64,000 nucleotides of DNA from Pelobates cultripes (GCA_933207985.1 OW240914.1:207438644-207502643), one strand, 5' to 3'. Shown: positions 23,110-35,395, counted from the stretch's first letter. The notes: generated by a model not told the origin, from the sequence alone. Numbers and translations: made by a program.

Positions 23110-23590
23110 GGACCCGAAGTCTCACATGTGAAAAATAAATGACTATATAAGTGGAATAAATAAATAAAAAACAGAAAAAATGAATAAATGAAGGAGTAAA
23201 TGCCACTATGAAGTAAAAATGCTCAAAAATAGAACAATGCAAAGATTATGAAAAAAATTTATAAATTTATAAATAATAATAATAGGGTAACAATGAAAAA
23301 AAATCTGAAAAGATAAAAAATATATAAATACTAAAAATTTAATAATATGATAGTGTAACACTGAAAAAAATCTGAAAATGTAAAAAAATGTGTAGTAAAA
23401 AATGTAAAAAAAAAAATGTAGTGATAAAAATAAAAATGTGGAAAATGTAAAAGAAATGAAAGAACAATAAAAAATAAATACAAAGTGAAACAAAGCGCAT
23501 ACAAATGAAAAAATAAAAATATGTGACTAGAAAAAAATGACAGAATATGTGAAAAAATATATGCAACAAAATATACTAAGAAAGATTTAC
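23110..23590 (+). repeat. A-rich low-complexity tract with a diverged duplication
   Basis: Almost entirely A and T with few C. TGAAAAAAAATCTGAAAA (23293) recurs as TGAAAAAAATCTGAAAATG (23361), about 68 bases apart, showing a small tandem duplication. Phe/Tyr/Ile-rich minus-strand frames here are by-products of composition. Confidence 0.7.
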
Positions 23591-24005
23591 TAAAATGTCA
23601 ACATATGAACCACCCATCAATACAATAGTCACAAGCACTGTTAAATGCCAATCTGTTATTATTACAATAATGTCTGTTGTTATTCAACAAATATAGGAGC
23701 TGGGGAAATGGTAAGTCATTGTGTTTAGTTTAATTATAGTCCCCATGGATGGGGGCACAAAGGGTAGACTATGCCCCTCACATTATTATCTGTTTAGACC
23801 CCTATTGTGGGTGCATAGGGAAGACACTAAGTCCATCCCCACTTTGTGTAATTAACTGCTCCACTCGCAGTTCATCGCCTGTTCTTTATATTGTAGCCAC
23901 CACCTAATTTCCATAAGTGGGAGCATGGGGAGATTTAAATTATTTGTGATTGGGTAGCAAAAGCTAGTGTTTTATTACAGTGAGCAGCACATCAGCTGCT
24001 GGCTA
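23591..24005. other. non-coding spacer
   Basis: Nothing recognisable. It provides the insertion target TTTAGGAA for the MITE at 24014. Confidence 0.35.
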
Positions 24006-24013
24006 TTTAGGAA

Positions 24014-24201
24014 TAGAGATGTCGCGAACCGTCCGCGAACTTCTCGCGAATGGTTCACCACGGTTCGCCACGAACCGTTCGTGGCGAACTCCGGTCAGCT
24101 GACACATCCCGGCCAATCTCCAGCAGACCCTCCCTCCTAGACCCTCCTACTTCCTGGACAGCATCCATGTTGAAGTTCGCGGACGGTTCGCGACATCTCT
24201 A
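24014..24201. mobile_element. 188-bp MITE with perfect 30-bp terminal inverted repeats
   Basis: Both ends start TAGAGATGTCGCGAACCGTC and match perfectly for 30 bases in inverted orientation. They are flanked by an exact 8-bp duplication TTTAGGAA (24006-24013 and 24202-24209). An 8-bp duplication fits hAT (or P) superfamily transposons. The element is much richer in CG dinucleotides than its surroundings (GCGAAC, TCGCG). Such preservation suggests recent insertion. No coding capacity. Confidence 0.92.
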
Positions 24202-24209
24202 TTTAGGAA

Positions 24210-25225
24210 ACATGCCTCCATTCATGACATGGCCATATTGACCCCACAGGCTTTTTACATTTTTATTAAATTTATTGGCCTGCAAACCACATGGTTAGCC
24301 CTTGCTCTGCTGTGGTGTTCGCTTCGGCCGAATATGTTTCCATAACCAAATTTCAAGTGAGTTTTGGACATCTTGAGCAAAATTTCCAATTTGGAAAATT
24401 GTCTTCAGAAGAACAATCTTGCTGTGCACAAGTTTAGTGAACAACAGTGAGTATTTTCTCCCTTTAGATGGGGCACCTGTTTCATTATAACTCACCCATC
24501 TTTCCTAAAACCAACCTTGGCTATAGCTGAATATACATTGCCAAGGAAAGGACTAAAACAATTTTCTATTCCATAAAAGTGATATGTTTTTAATGGCACC
24601 CAGTAATTGCGGACTACAATATAAACATCTTTACTCAACATGGTACATTTAAGTAAGCGCTCTAACCTTCGGTTTTCAAATACAATAAATTAAAATACTT
24701 GGCTTCAATTTTAATGTCTTTTGCAAACACAGACGTAGAGGTGTTAGGCTTTAGCAGGTGTATATAATGGGACTCACGTTTACGCTGTACTTTTTTTTGT
24801 TTTACTGCTTACATTTTTTTAGGAAAATCTCAGACTGGGGATATTATAAAGAACATGTGCTGTTTTGACTTTCCTTGCGCTAAGTGTTCCATTTTTTAGC
24901 ACTAGTAAAATTCTTGTTAGCTCTTTATGGCCAGATTCAAATAAAACAAAAAGAACACATTACTACAATTTGTGTGTGGGAAATACCTTCTCTTACCTAT
25001 TTTTATATCTGGGTATTTGCGCTTAAGCTCTTGCTCACCTGTTTAACTAAAAACCAACTGTAAATCTTTCTAGAGAACTTACTCGAGGGATTAAACATAA
25101 CGGTGGAGTTTAAGAATATTTTCTTCATTAAGGGGAGTCTCCAATTTACTAAGAAAATAATGGACTTTTGCAATAAATAATTCAACAGTCCTAATGAGAG
25201 AGAAAAGAAATGGGAAAACAGCTAA
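24210..25225. other. non-coding stretch
   Basis: No gene, repeat end or tandem structure recognised. Confidence 0.35.
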
Positions 25226-25228
25226 AAG

Positions 25229-25229
<1 letters not shown>

Positions 25230-25280
<51 letters not shown>
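25230..25280. repeat. (AT)n microsatellite, then (AC)n
   Basis: Uninterrupted AT dinucleotides from about 25231 to 25272, followed by ACACACAC. Confidence 0.95.
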
Positions 25281-25660
25281 CGGTATACATACAAACATAC
25301 AGAGTGTATTACTGCTCTAGGATCACTAGGAAACTGACTACAAGGAACATAATACTGTTTAAACTTAATACTGTTAATGTTTTTTTTGGCCTCAAAGTTT
25401 AAAAAAAAATAAAAAAATTGCAAAAGTAAAAAATATTTGTATGTTATTTATCTAGGGTCTTTTTGTACTTTTCATTTAGACATTTTGCAATGAATCAATG
25501 CTAAAATTTGTAGAAATACATATTTTGTGGTTTTCACAATATGAAAATATTCTTTGTATTTTGTAAATCTAATGTACTGCTACTGCAGTTAAAATAAAAA
25601 CAATTTCTCCTGAGTATGACATTTTGTAATTTGGAATATTTACAGATTGACTTGCTGTAC
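25281..25660. other. non-coding spacer
   Basis: A/T-rich DNA with homopolymer runs near 25380-25420. Nothing else seen. Confidence 0.35.
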
Positions 25661-25904
25661 CTGTCAATGGTAGAACTAAAATAGACAGGGGCCCTGGTGC
25701 AAGAGATTATTTGGATTCCCTTATCGTAAGGGTGGCCAAAATGTAGATCCCCATCTGTCATACAACTCTCACAATGCTTTACCAGCTATGGATCTACCAT
25801 TTGCCCATCCTAACTGGGTTGTATCAAGCACTGATCAGTGGTTGTGTGTTTGAATGTTTCTGTTTGGAGTATGTGTAGTGTTATTTGTGTGTAGTGTTGC
25901 TGTT

Positions 25905-26862
25905 TGTTGGTGTATGCACATAGACACACACACTGCCACACACAGAGATACACATACACACACATGCTGATACACAAAACACACAGATACAATCACTGAT
26001 ACACTTGCTGATACACACAGATACACATTGACCCACATACATGCCCACAGGTACACACACTGACACACATTCAGATAAACAGATACATACATGCAAATAA
26101 ACACGACACACAGATACACACACTGACGTGCAAGTAGATACCCAGATACACACAGTGACACACATATAAGCATACAAACTAAAACACATGCAGATACGCA
26201 GACATACATATACACACACACTGACACACATATAGATACACAGACACACTTGTAGATACATAAGACACACGGATACACATGCTGATATACAAGGCATACA
26301 GATACACACTGACACTAACATACTTACATGCATGTAGATACATAGATATACACACACTGACACTCATATACATGCAGATACACAAACATACAGACAAACA
26401 TCCAAATATATAGACATACAAAGACACACACTGACACACATGTAGATACACAGACACACATACAGATACACAGACACACAGATGTAAACTTTGGCACACG
26501 TGCAAATAGACAGACACAGATACAAACACTGACACACATACACAGATACACAAATACAAAACACTAACACACATATAGATACACTGACACACATACATAG
26601 ACACACAGGTACACACATGCAGATACGTGCAGATACACAAACTTACAGAAACAAACACTGACACACATACAGATACACAGACGCATAAATGCAAACACTG
26701 ACACACATACAAATACACAGGTACACAAAAACTGACAGGCATACACACAAACAGATACACAGACACATAGATGCAAACACTGACACACATAAAAATACAC
26801 AGATACACATGCAAATACACAGATACACACACTGACACACATACAGACACACATTGTAAGGG
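25905..26862 (-). repeat. AC-rich minisatellite, ACACACTGACACACATACAG-type units
   Basis: Units of about 20-45 bases share GATACACAGACACACAT and ACACTGACACACAT words for nearly 1 kb. It is the AC-strand counterpart of the TGTGTGTCAG array at 4296-4850. Long Cys/Val/Ser-rich minus-strand frames (up to 250 residues) are by-products of the repeat. Confidence 0.9.
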
Positions 26863-26941
26863 AGGCAAAAAATAATTGGGGGCACACCCAGAATATGCAT
26901 TTTGCAGGAATGGCGCTGCTTTAGTGCTCAAACTTTAGACA

Positions 26942-27009
26942 TAATACAGATTAAGGAACAGTAGCTGCTGTAGTGACAAAAATGTATACATAATACAGAT
27001 TAAGGAACA
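26942..27009. repeat. short tandem duplication
   Basis: TAATACAGATTAAGGAACA occurs at 26942-26960 and again at 26991-27009, a 49-base period with two copies. The solo LTR inserted just after the second copy. Confidence 0.85.
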
Positions 27010-27012
27010 CAT

Positions 27013-27671
27013 TGTAATTGATGCCTCTGTTCCTGGGGCTCATGAAGGGGCTTGGAGGCCAGCCTCCTCCCCATACTTTATGAGCCTGAACTCTCCGCAC
27101 AGGCTCCAGAAACCATCCTTGCTAGACTTGGACTTTTAAGCTGCACATGTGGAACTCAAAGCCTTATCGGAAAATGGCCATGACTCAATCAAACTTTAAA
27201 GAATTATTACTTGAGCTAGGCGCCTCCGGGTACCATTAAACTGTGCATAGCTAAGAGTGTGGGCTCTCCGGGGCTATACAATGTGTGAGGGTTACACCTT
27301 GGAAAGGGGAACATTTGGAGTTCGGAATCTCTGGTGCCCTTGCCTGGAATGAAATAACTATACATAACTTAATTAATTAGAGGATAACCTTATTAGTCTA
27401 AGTTGAACAAATTAACTGTGATCAGCCCAGACTTGATGGCACAGGGGAGGGGATTTGTTCTGTTAATCACCCCCTTCAGATTCAATGTGCATTCAAATAT
27501 ATATATATATATGCATATATATATATATTGTCAATAAAGCAGTATTTGTTTTACCCACACTTCGTTTTGGCTAGTGTATAGGGAAAGGACTATATTTACA
27601 ATACCATATCCTCTGTCTAGAAGGAGGGAAAATAGCAGAGATACTCAGGGTGAGTACCAAGCTCCGCTACA
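27013..27671 (+). mobile_element. solo LTR of a retrovirus-like element
   Basis: The 659-bp segment starts TGTAATTG and ends GCTACA, the canonical TG...CA of an LTR. It is flanked by an exact 5-bp direct repeat CACAT (27008-27012 and 27672-27676). A polyadenylation signal AATAAA lies at 27533-27538, about 140 bases before the end, which sets the orientation. No primer-binding site, polypurine tract or gag/pol frame is present. The internal region has presumably been lost by recombination between LTRs. An (AT)n run at 27496-27529 lies inside. Family not identified. Confidence 0.72.
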
Positions 27672-28020
27672 CACATGCTGGTCTAACTTTACACATTTTG
27701 TCCTCCCTCTTGTTTCCTGACTTTTTAGGACTGGAAGGTGGCTTCCTTGAGGTCCTGCAGGTTCAGATTGTTGGGAGTCAGAGGCTGCCTCTCACAGTTC
27801 GCATTCCCCTTCTATCTTCTTCCGTGCTGTTCAGTGTATGTAACTGGAAAGAAATAACAGACTCTCACTTCTTCGCAGCACTGCTGATATGAAAGGGTCC
27901 TGGTTGCACTGTTAAAGGGCTGCAGCACATGACCGGGCCCCTGATGACACATGCCTATTGGTTGCCCCTAAGTTCATAAGCCACCTGATGAGCCCTGGTA
28001 CAGCCGTACCAACTGCACTG

Positions 28021-29565
28021 GCAATAGTTTGTCTACTGCTGCCTTTGTCTCATTTTGGGTCATTTTACCATCTCATAAATTCAAATTGTGCATACCACTT
28101 CTACTGAGCACAGCAATATCCACATGTACACATCATGTTTATAAAATGATTGGGACAATTTGGACACCTGCCCATTTTTTTTTTCTTCCAAACAATACTA
28201 ATTCTCTGTGTTACATTTGTGTGCATCGTAGAAAGGTACAAATTCATCTTCATAAATGCAAATTTGCAAATGCATACACCTTATATTATTTCACATTACT
28301 GTCATAGGACAGTATATGTATCACAAAGGTAGATATTTCCTGATGCTAAGTCAACCCCCAAACTACCCATAATCTTGTATCCACCCTCCTTAAAACCCAT
28401 AGCTTTGTCACCTAGACCAAAATATTATAACCCTAAACCTTCCCTAAAGCACCCCTGTAACTCTTGGGCTCTTTATATATTTTGCAAAACCCCCCCAAAA
28501 GTGACATCTCCGGTTAGGATCAAGTGACTGTGGCGTGCAGACAAAAGTAGGTTAACATACTTGAGCCAGTCCCTTGCAGCCAACTCTATCTTCGTCCTGG
28601 GGATTCTTTTCATGTCCTCATGCTTCATCTGCCAGGAGCTGTGTCAGTGCTTTACTCTTGCAAAAGAGTTCAATAATGAGGTCACTGAAGAATCATGAGA
28701 GCCACGATAGATCATCTCTCGCAATATGAGAGAGACGATGCTTGATTCCCACCACCTTCATTTGTGACAGCTGCTAGAACTGATCAAAAGTTGATGGTGG
28801 AGCTCTGCCTTTTGTCAGCTTTTGTCAACCTCAGGCTTGCCCATAAGAAAGAGTAGTCTCTATTTTGTCTTATGAATTATTGGATTGCATTAGAATTTCA
28901 ATTAATTAACAGTGCAGTCAGCATTAGTGTTTCAGAAATAATAAATCTTCATGAAATACTAAGATGTGATATTGCCCCTTCAACTTTGAGTCACCCATAA
29001 CCCTAAATACCATAACACTAAATCCCCTTAACCATGTTTAATCAGTTGGACCTCCCAGCTGATTTAAAAGTGAACATCAGAAAAGGAATATTCCTAGTGT
29101 GACAGTACAGAGCGCTCTGCAAACTGTGATCGCTGCATGCTTTCCTCTCTGCTGCTGAATCATTGATGCTATGATGCCACCGGCTGGAGAGGGCATGTAA
29201 CCCCAACTGGAGCAAACCAGGTGAAAAAATTAATTATCTCAGTGGTCTATGGCTGAACACAGAAGTATACCTACAGTATGTTAAAGTGCTGTAACTTCAG
29301 CCATTCAAAACAATGTGAAAGAAAACCTAAATATCCAGACACACCTGAGGTTTCTTCTAAAAGGCAGTCTTTATATAGTTAAAATGCAATTAACCTATGC
29401 CTTTCCAAATGCTGTAGACCAGTTCCCCTATTCTGCTCTGCCAGTCTTTATATATCTGCTAATGGACCACATTATCATTTGATCCATTGATGAAATCCCC
29501 TCTTTCTTAATGTTCTATGCAGCTGCACTTCTTGTGTTTGAATCTAATTTTTACATTGTATATAT
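28021..29565. other. non-coding stretch
   Basis: No domain-bearing frames. The segment 28500-28900 has the mixed composition of the interior of frog DNA-transposon MITEs but no ends were found. Nothing else is supported. Confidence 0.3.
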
Positions 29566-29569
29566 GGAA

Positions 29570-30020
29570 ATTCACTAGTCTGAGACACTTCTGCCACCTT
29601 CTCGTTGTCATATTCTGAGGGAAGGATAAATGATTTTCAGAAGAAATCAAGCTTAACTAGTCCTGAAAATATGGGCAATGATTCTCCACACAAATGAAAA
29701 TTGTTTGAAATGGAAGGCACTGATACCAGTGTTTACTGACAGATTCATCCAATGGGTGTGCAGTTAGACCCAAATTATTGGTCAACTATATCTTGTTGTC
29801 AATGTCAGGAAGATGTTGTTAAATACCTGATCTGACTGCAATTTCTTTGGGTTTTGAATGCCATTAGTTGTGTTTTTGGCTGTTAACGATTTGGTAGCCA
29901 CTGGTGTGGTATTTGAATACCTCTGATATTGATTTATTAAACCATACACATAGCTATGGATTGCAGCACAATTCCTTTGGACTTTGCCAGCCAAAACACC
30001 TACCATGATTTAAGACACCT
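29570..30020 (-). pseudogene. possible Tc1/mariner N-terminal remnant
   Basis: The minus-strand frame 30006-29782 (74 residues) includes GLINQYQRYSNT. It resembles the helix-turn-helix region of Tc1/mariner transposases, where a variant of ISRLxxRYxxTG precedes the GRPR hook. The match is short and the GRPR hook itself is not intact. Treat as tentative. The frame is unrelated in detail to the two clearer Tc1 copies. Confidence 0.3.
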
Positions 30021-33000
30021 GTAATTAGAAGAAAGTGACTAATAGCTCACGTCCAAATTAAGTAGCCTGGATATAGAGTGATCATGACATCATTATTCTA
30101 GGGACTATACCCACAAGTGTTTATTTTAAATGAAAATTACAATGTTGGATTTATAATGCTTACTTTTTATGATGATGAAATATCGTATGATATAATAAGC
30201 AAAAAATGTTTTTACAGCATTTCTACAGAGTAACTACCAAAGGATTTCACAAACAGTGTGGTTATTATGTAATTAGAATTAAAAGTTAAGCCAAGTGTTG
30301 AAATATGTTTAAAGTTACACTTCTCTATACTAGATGATGTTTTACTTTCTGCAAGCTGACCACAGAGCATTGTGAAAATCCTGGAAATCTTCTGATTGGT
30401 GTTACTTTCTTACCGTCCAAGAACAACGCACTGTGGGCTATCCAATAGATTTACGAATCAGATTGGTTCAAAAATATGAAATCATCAAAACATACATTTG
30501 TAACTTAGATGAGATTATATTTTCTACTTTGGGTTATCTTAAAGACCCTGAAGCAGGAGTTATATGAAATGTCTCCTACCTCGAAAACATGATAAGCTAA
30601 ATGCCTCCTTTGGTGGATTGGTTCTTCAGTTTCCATAACCCCTGAAGAGCTTCTTCACTCAAGAGTCACCAGCATACTTTATTTTACTAAGCCACAAAGT
30701 AGTTGAGAGGTGACTGTGGATAGGGATTACTATATTGTAGTCATGTAAAAGCAGTAGATGATTAAACTTTTCAATAACTGTAGACACTGCCAAGTTATGG
30801 GCAAGTACAATTTGAAGTCACTATGGGCTTTTGCAATTGTCTGCATTTCTATTCTCCTTATAATAGGAAAAGGAATTTCAAAACATTGAACTTGATGGAC
30901 TTTTTAGAACCATGCCAGGAACTGAATTGAAAATAAATCTAGCTAATTATAAACTGGATTTTATTAAAAGAAAAGTGGCATTAATGACAGTGAAGAGGGG
31001 AAGTATTTCGTGATGAAAGTGGATTTGAAGAGGTGATTGACTAAAGGGCTAATGGATTAGGTCATATTATAAGAATCGGAAGGAGAAGTTCTTTCATGTC
31101 ATGATCATTACCACTGTTATAAGTTCCTTGAGTTTTACTGGTTAGTATGACTGAAGTTTAAAAGTAGTACACAGTGCATTTCTTTGCACTTTATTATACT
31201 TAAAACCCTTGGGTCTAAATAAGGTTGATGAAGGTATCGTATTTATGAAGACAAAAAAGAATAAACACCTTGGTCAAAATGCTAATTTTGGAGCAATTAT
31301 TACAGAGGCATATTGAATGATCTTTCCTTGATTTCATTTCGGTTTGCATCTGCACATAGAATTATTGTGTATAATGCTTTTTTTGTATAGTTTTTACATT
31401 TAACATTAAATAGGTTTCCTACCATCATTATGCAGTTGAGAGCAGTGATGTTGTTTCAGTTTTCTGTATTTTAGTTTCTTTCTTGTTGTTGTGTGGACTG
31501 TGATTTTGCACTCTACTTGTGTTATCATCTTTTTGGTTGTCAACATTTCCCAGTATGGATCTTTCTTCTATGAAGTATTTTAGAGTGGTTTAAACATGAC
31601 TTTAAAATAAACACAAATGGGTCGATAATAGTCTATTATTTGAAAAGAATTGGACAGTTATTGAATTAAACAATAAAAAGAACTATATAAGCCAATAAAA
31701 ACACATTACAAGCAATGCATCAATTACCTAAACATTTTCAGAGTTTGTGTATGAGCAAAATAAACACCATAAACACCTCCCCTGCATAGATGATGTATGG
31801 AGCCAACATAACCAAACAAATATTGGATGATCAATTAAAGCAAATAAAGTACAAATAAGCACCATGAAACTAATATAATGTAGTGAAACAGATAACACAG
31901 CAAATATACATGTACACTATACATAGTTAAGCACTTATAGTTAACCTAATTATACTGGGTGTTAATGTCATTAGGATATATCGACACATTAAATTCCTGC
32001 ACACACCAGGAATTCCCAGGTACCAATCGATACCTAGAGCACCCCTCTGTCAGCTGTGGACATTTTTAGTGGTCCCAGACTTTCAGATGCTCTGTCTGCA
32101 GCACTCAAATTGAACACTGTATACAGGTCTTTAAATTGGAATTTTAATGCTGTGTGATTAGAGTTAAATCCTGGCTTACACCAGGGGTGCCCTTCTGTCA
32201 GCTAAGGCCAGCAAACTGAGCGCTGCATAGAGCCCTTTAAATATTGCAGCTGAGCAGATTATGGCTGCAGTCGTGTCGTTGGGCAGGCAGATGCTCATGG
32301 GAGAACCTTAGGATCTGGACAGACTGACAGAGTCTCCCAGCATGGATATGTGCCAATTGTAATTAGTGCTCGGTTTTGCCAGCAGCCATGCAGCAATTGC
32401 TGTCTAATCGGCATTCTGGAATTTCAACATTACAGGTAAATGCCTGTAATGCTGAAAATAGCCAGTAGATGGTGTCAACATACCACTCTCTACTGTTGTA
32501 ACTATGAACCCCATTTGTTGATATCAGTACTGATATCAGCATTGGTTTTCCTTAGGGTTTAGGTAGGGTTTGCTATAATTTGATTTTCATTGGAAAACTA
32601 CTGCAAGCTAAATTCAAATAAATACTGTCTTTAAGAATATGGTTTAATTAGGTACTGTCTCTTTAAGACAGTTTTATGTCTTGAATACCGCAAGCAAGAA
32701 TTATGAGGGAAGCATGATGGGGTAGACTGTGGCAGAAGAATATAATTAATTTAGAATGGAGTACTTTACAGCAGTAGTTTTCAGGAGTTTAACTTGCTTT
32801 ATAGAACAAGTGACTTCAGTGTTTACATGGAGGCCAACTTTCAAGATGCACTACAGATAAATCTTGAGTGATTCAGCAACACCTTGGTCAAAATCAACAG
32901 TCCAAGTTCAGGATTAAAGATAGCAGTGTAGTGAAATATAAGTTTGGCTTTGGCCATGAGGAATAGTTCATTTATGGAACTCAACTATAACTTAGTATTA

Positions 33001-33060
33001 CATGGTCTGGCAAAAACACAGAGGTACACATAAACTGACAAAATTGGGGTAGAATGCAAA
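30021..33060. other. 3-kb non-coding stretch
   Basis: No frame with a recognisable domain, no terminal repeats, no tandem arrays. Composition is even and AT-rich. It may include unique intronic DNA. Confidence 0.35.
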
Positions 33061-33066
33061 TCTTGA

Positions 33067-33262
33067 CAGGGTTAGAGGTAGGGTTAGGGTTCGAACTAGG
33101 GCAAAGTTATAATAGGGTTAGATGTTAGGGTTGAGGTAAGCTTAGTGTTAGAGTAACGTTAGGGTTTGTGTTAGGGTACAATTAGGGTTCATGCTGGGTT
33201 AGGATTAATACAGGTTTAGGGTTAGGGATAGTGTAAGGTTAGGGCTAAGGTTAGAGCAGGTA
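33067..33262 (+). repeat. degenerate telomere-like (TTAGGG)n tract
   Basis: About 200 bases built from GTTAGGG, GGTTAGGGTT and diverged forms such as GTTAGAGTAACG, with the G-rich strand on plus. The vertebrate telomere unit is TTAGGG. This tract is far too diverged to be a functional telomere and counts as an interstitial telomere-like repeat. It ends 30 bases before the first Penelope-like frame. Confidence 0.75.
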
Positions 33263-33291
33263 TATGAATAGAGTTTGTATCAGTAAGTTGG

Positions 33292-33822
33292 TTGAGAATG
33301 TGCTCTTTTGTGTGTGTGTGTGTCGGGGGGATAGCAACAGAAATACTTGGCATCTCTGCTTTCTGTGCTTTCTATAAATGTTTTTCAAAATGGGCCATGT
33401 GTCTAGAGTACAATATACATTATATATATGAAAACCATTTTTGGTGTCAACAAAGCTCGGGTACTTTGATGGGTGCGCCCAATTATGCCAACAGCTTTGA
33501 GAAGGACAATATCTTACAACCATATTCCAACAATATCATCTTCTACAGATGTTTCATTGATGACCTGTTTTTTGTGTGGAGAGATGACCCACAAGCAATG
33601 TCGATGATGGTCCAGGAGATCAATGACATGAACACACCGGTGAAATTAACACTAACAGCAAGTACAGATGGCGTTGATTTCCTTGATGTCCACATATACA
33701 GACGAAACAACCAATTGGCTTATAGTCTGTACACAAAGCCCACTGACAGAAATACATTACTGCACTCGGCTAGCTTCCATCCGAAACATCTAAAGCCTCC
33801 TTACCATACTCACAATTCCTAA
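33292..33822 (+). pseudogene. Penelope-like reverse transcriptase fragment
   Basis: The frame is 176 residues. The RT part starts at about residue 26. GTLMGAPNYAN (57-67) corresponds to the motif before the catalytic core. FIDD at 88-91 is the YxDD-type active site with two Asp intact. VDFLDVHI (128-135) and the KPTDRNTLLH block (149-158) are the next conserved stretches. The first 25 residues derive from a TG-run and are not part of the protein. The normal continuation is lost by a frame break near 33822. Confidence 0.8.
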
Positions 33823-34309
33823 GGGTACTTAGAAATAACTCGGAACCCCAGACAGCACAACAACAAATCATTCAAATGTGGAATAAGTTCAAGGAAAGAG
33901 GCTACAGCAATCAGATACTACAGCAAGCATGGGATTAATGCCAGGCGAACACCGTCAGAGACAGCTCCAATACCTCTAGATTGGTATATCCAAGCACCTT
34001 CACCACGATGTCATCCAAACTGAAAGTAACAGTGGACTCTTATTGGCGCATTCTAGCTAACGATCTGACATTGCCAGCAGAATTTTGACAACCACCCATG
34101 ATGAGCTATCGGCGGGGCAAAAATCTCCGTGATCTTAGTTAAAACTGACCCCACACATTGTTATATGAAGGAACAACAACAAACGAATGTGGGCTGTTAC
34201 CGATGCCTGGGCTGCGTCACGTGTAGCCATATGAGTCCTAGTAAAACCTTTCTCCATCCACACGGTGAAACAATACAAAATACGTCACAGACTGACCTGT
34301 ACGACTGAT

Positions 34310-34600
34310 TTTGTTATATACAAACTCCAGTGCCCATGCGGATTATCTTAAATAGCGAAAACAGACCTACCCCTCTGAGAAAGAATCAGAAACCATCGGT
34401 CTAATGTCAGAGTGGCGTATAGGGACAAAAAAGCAGTACTCCCAATAGCCAAAACTTTTTTGGCAATGGGACACCAACACCCTACCCTCAAATTTACAAC
34501 CTTTGATCATGTACCTCCTTTACTATGGGGGGGTGACTGGAAAAAACTTTTTTTACAGCGTGAGACATTCTGGATCTGGACATTAGACACAGTGTAACCT
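34310..34600 (+). pseudogene. GIY-YIG endonuclease remnant of the Penelope-like element
   Basis: IYKLQCPCG (34327-34353) is the typical opening of this domain in PLEs. A stop codon interrupts the YVGKT position shortly after, followed by an RKRIRNH-like stretch. The open frame 34412-34597 gives the C-terminal part, including RETFWIWTLDT. This domain nicks DNA to prime reverse transcription in intact elements. Here it is inactive. Confidence 0.7.
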
Positions 34601-34956
34601 AAAGGTCTTAATGAAAAAGTGTCATTCTCTATGTTTCTGTAGATCTATATTTCTGCAATCTTGATCATATTTAATATCTACAAATGTGCTATTGTCGAGT
34701 ATTCTCCAGTTTGTGGGATTAAATCACCCACTTTTTTTCTCCTCTATCATATATTTTTTTTGCCACTCTATATGGTAAAAGTCTTTTTCAGTATTATCCT
34801 TACCCATAGCAATGGGTACAGGGGATTTTTTCTGTACTTACCCAATATGTTGAATTACTATTATTCTATAATCAATAGAACAATGTAATAATTTCTGGTC
34901 AGCTTAGCCAAACATGAATTTCGGGAATTCAGAACTTGGGCACTTCGGGACATAGG

Positions 34957-35395
34957 GTAGGGGTGGGTTTGGGTTGGTTTAGGAGTAGGGTTAAGGTTAG
35001 GAGTAGGGGTAGGGCTAGGGTTAGGAGTAGGGTTAGGGAAAGGAGTAGGGTTAGGGTTGGGTTAAGATTAGGGTTAGGAGTAGGGTTCGGGTTGGGTTAG
35101 GAGTAGGTTTAGGGTTGGGTTAGGAGTAGGGTTAGGGTCAGGTTAGGAGTAGGGTTAGGGATTGGTTAGGGTTAGGGATAGGTTAGTAGTAGTGTTAATG
35201 GTTGGTTAGGGTAAGGGTTAGGGGTAGAGGTACCCTAACCCTACTCCTAACCCTACCCTAACCATAACCCTAACCCTACTCCTAACCCTACCCCTAACCC
35301 TACTCCTTACCTAACACTACTCCTAACCCTACCCTAACTCTAACCCTACTCTTAACCCTACCCCTAACACTACTCCTAACCCTACCCCAATCCTA
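34957..35395. repeat. head-to-head telomere-like inverted array
   Basis: From 34957 to about 35230 the plus strand is built of GGGTTAGGAGTAGGGTTAG-like units. After the turning point GGGTAGAGGTACCCTAACCC (about 35221-35242) the array continues as the reverse complement, CCCTAACCCTACTCCTAACC, to about 35395. Each arm is roughly 165-270 bases. The unit alternates TTAGGG with GAGTAGGG. The structure could fold into a large hairpin. Confidence 0.85.

Larger units (their letters stand above)
25665..28020. mobile_element. composite DNA-transposon-like block
   Basis: The left part (CAATGGTAGAACTAAAAT, then CCCTGGTGCAAGAG) matches the terminus at 6150-6236. The right part, inverted, begins near CAGTGCAGTTGGTACGGCTG with CCAGGGCTCATCAG. 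It could be the opposite end of the same kind of element. No matching target duplication was found, so the outer boundaries are approximate. The block holds an AC-rich minisatellite and a solo LTR. Confidence 0.45.
33290..34650 (+). mobile_element. Penelope-like retroelement (PLE), 5'-truncated
   Basis: The segment runs from the middle of a reverse transcriptase through a decayed linker to a GIY-YIG-type endonuclease region, all on plus. RT phrases are GTLMGAPNYAN and FIDDLFFVW. Later decayed phrases include TVDSYWRIL and IYKLQCPCG, and FWIWTLDT near the end. RT plus GIY-YIG is the defining architecture of Penelope-like elements. Stops and frameshifts after 33822 make it dead. No long terminal repeats are seen. 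Telomere-like repeats lie on both sides. Confidence 0.8.

Noticed and set aside
25835..26931. A 250-residue Cys/Val/Ser-rich minus-strand frame
   Set aside because: By-product of the AC-rich minisatellite. Overlapping frames in other registers have the same composition.
27013..27671. A full endogenous retrovirus
   Set aside because: Only one LTR is present. No gag, pol or env-like frame lies in the flanking DNA.
34957..35395. A true chromosome end
   Set aside because: Units are diverged, the array is short, changes direction and is followed by ordinary DNA, so it is interstitial.
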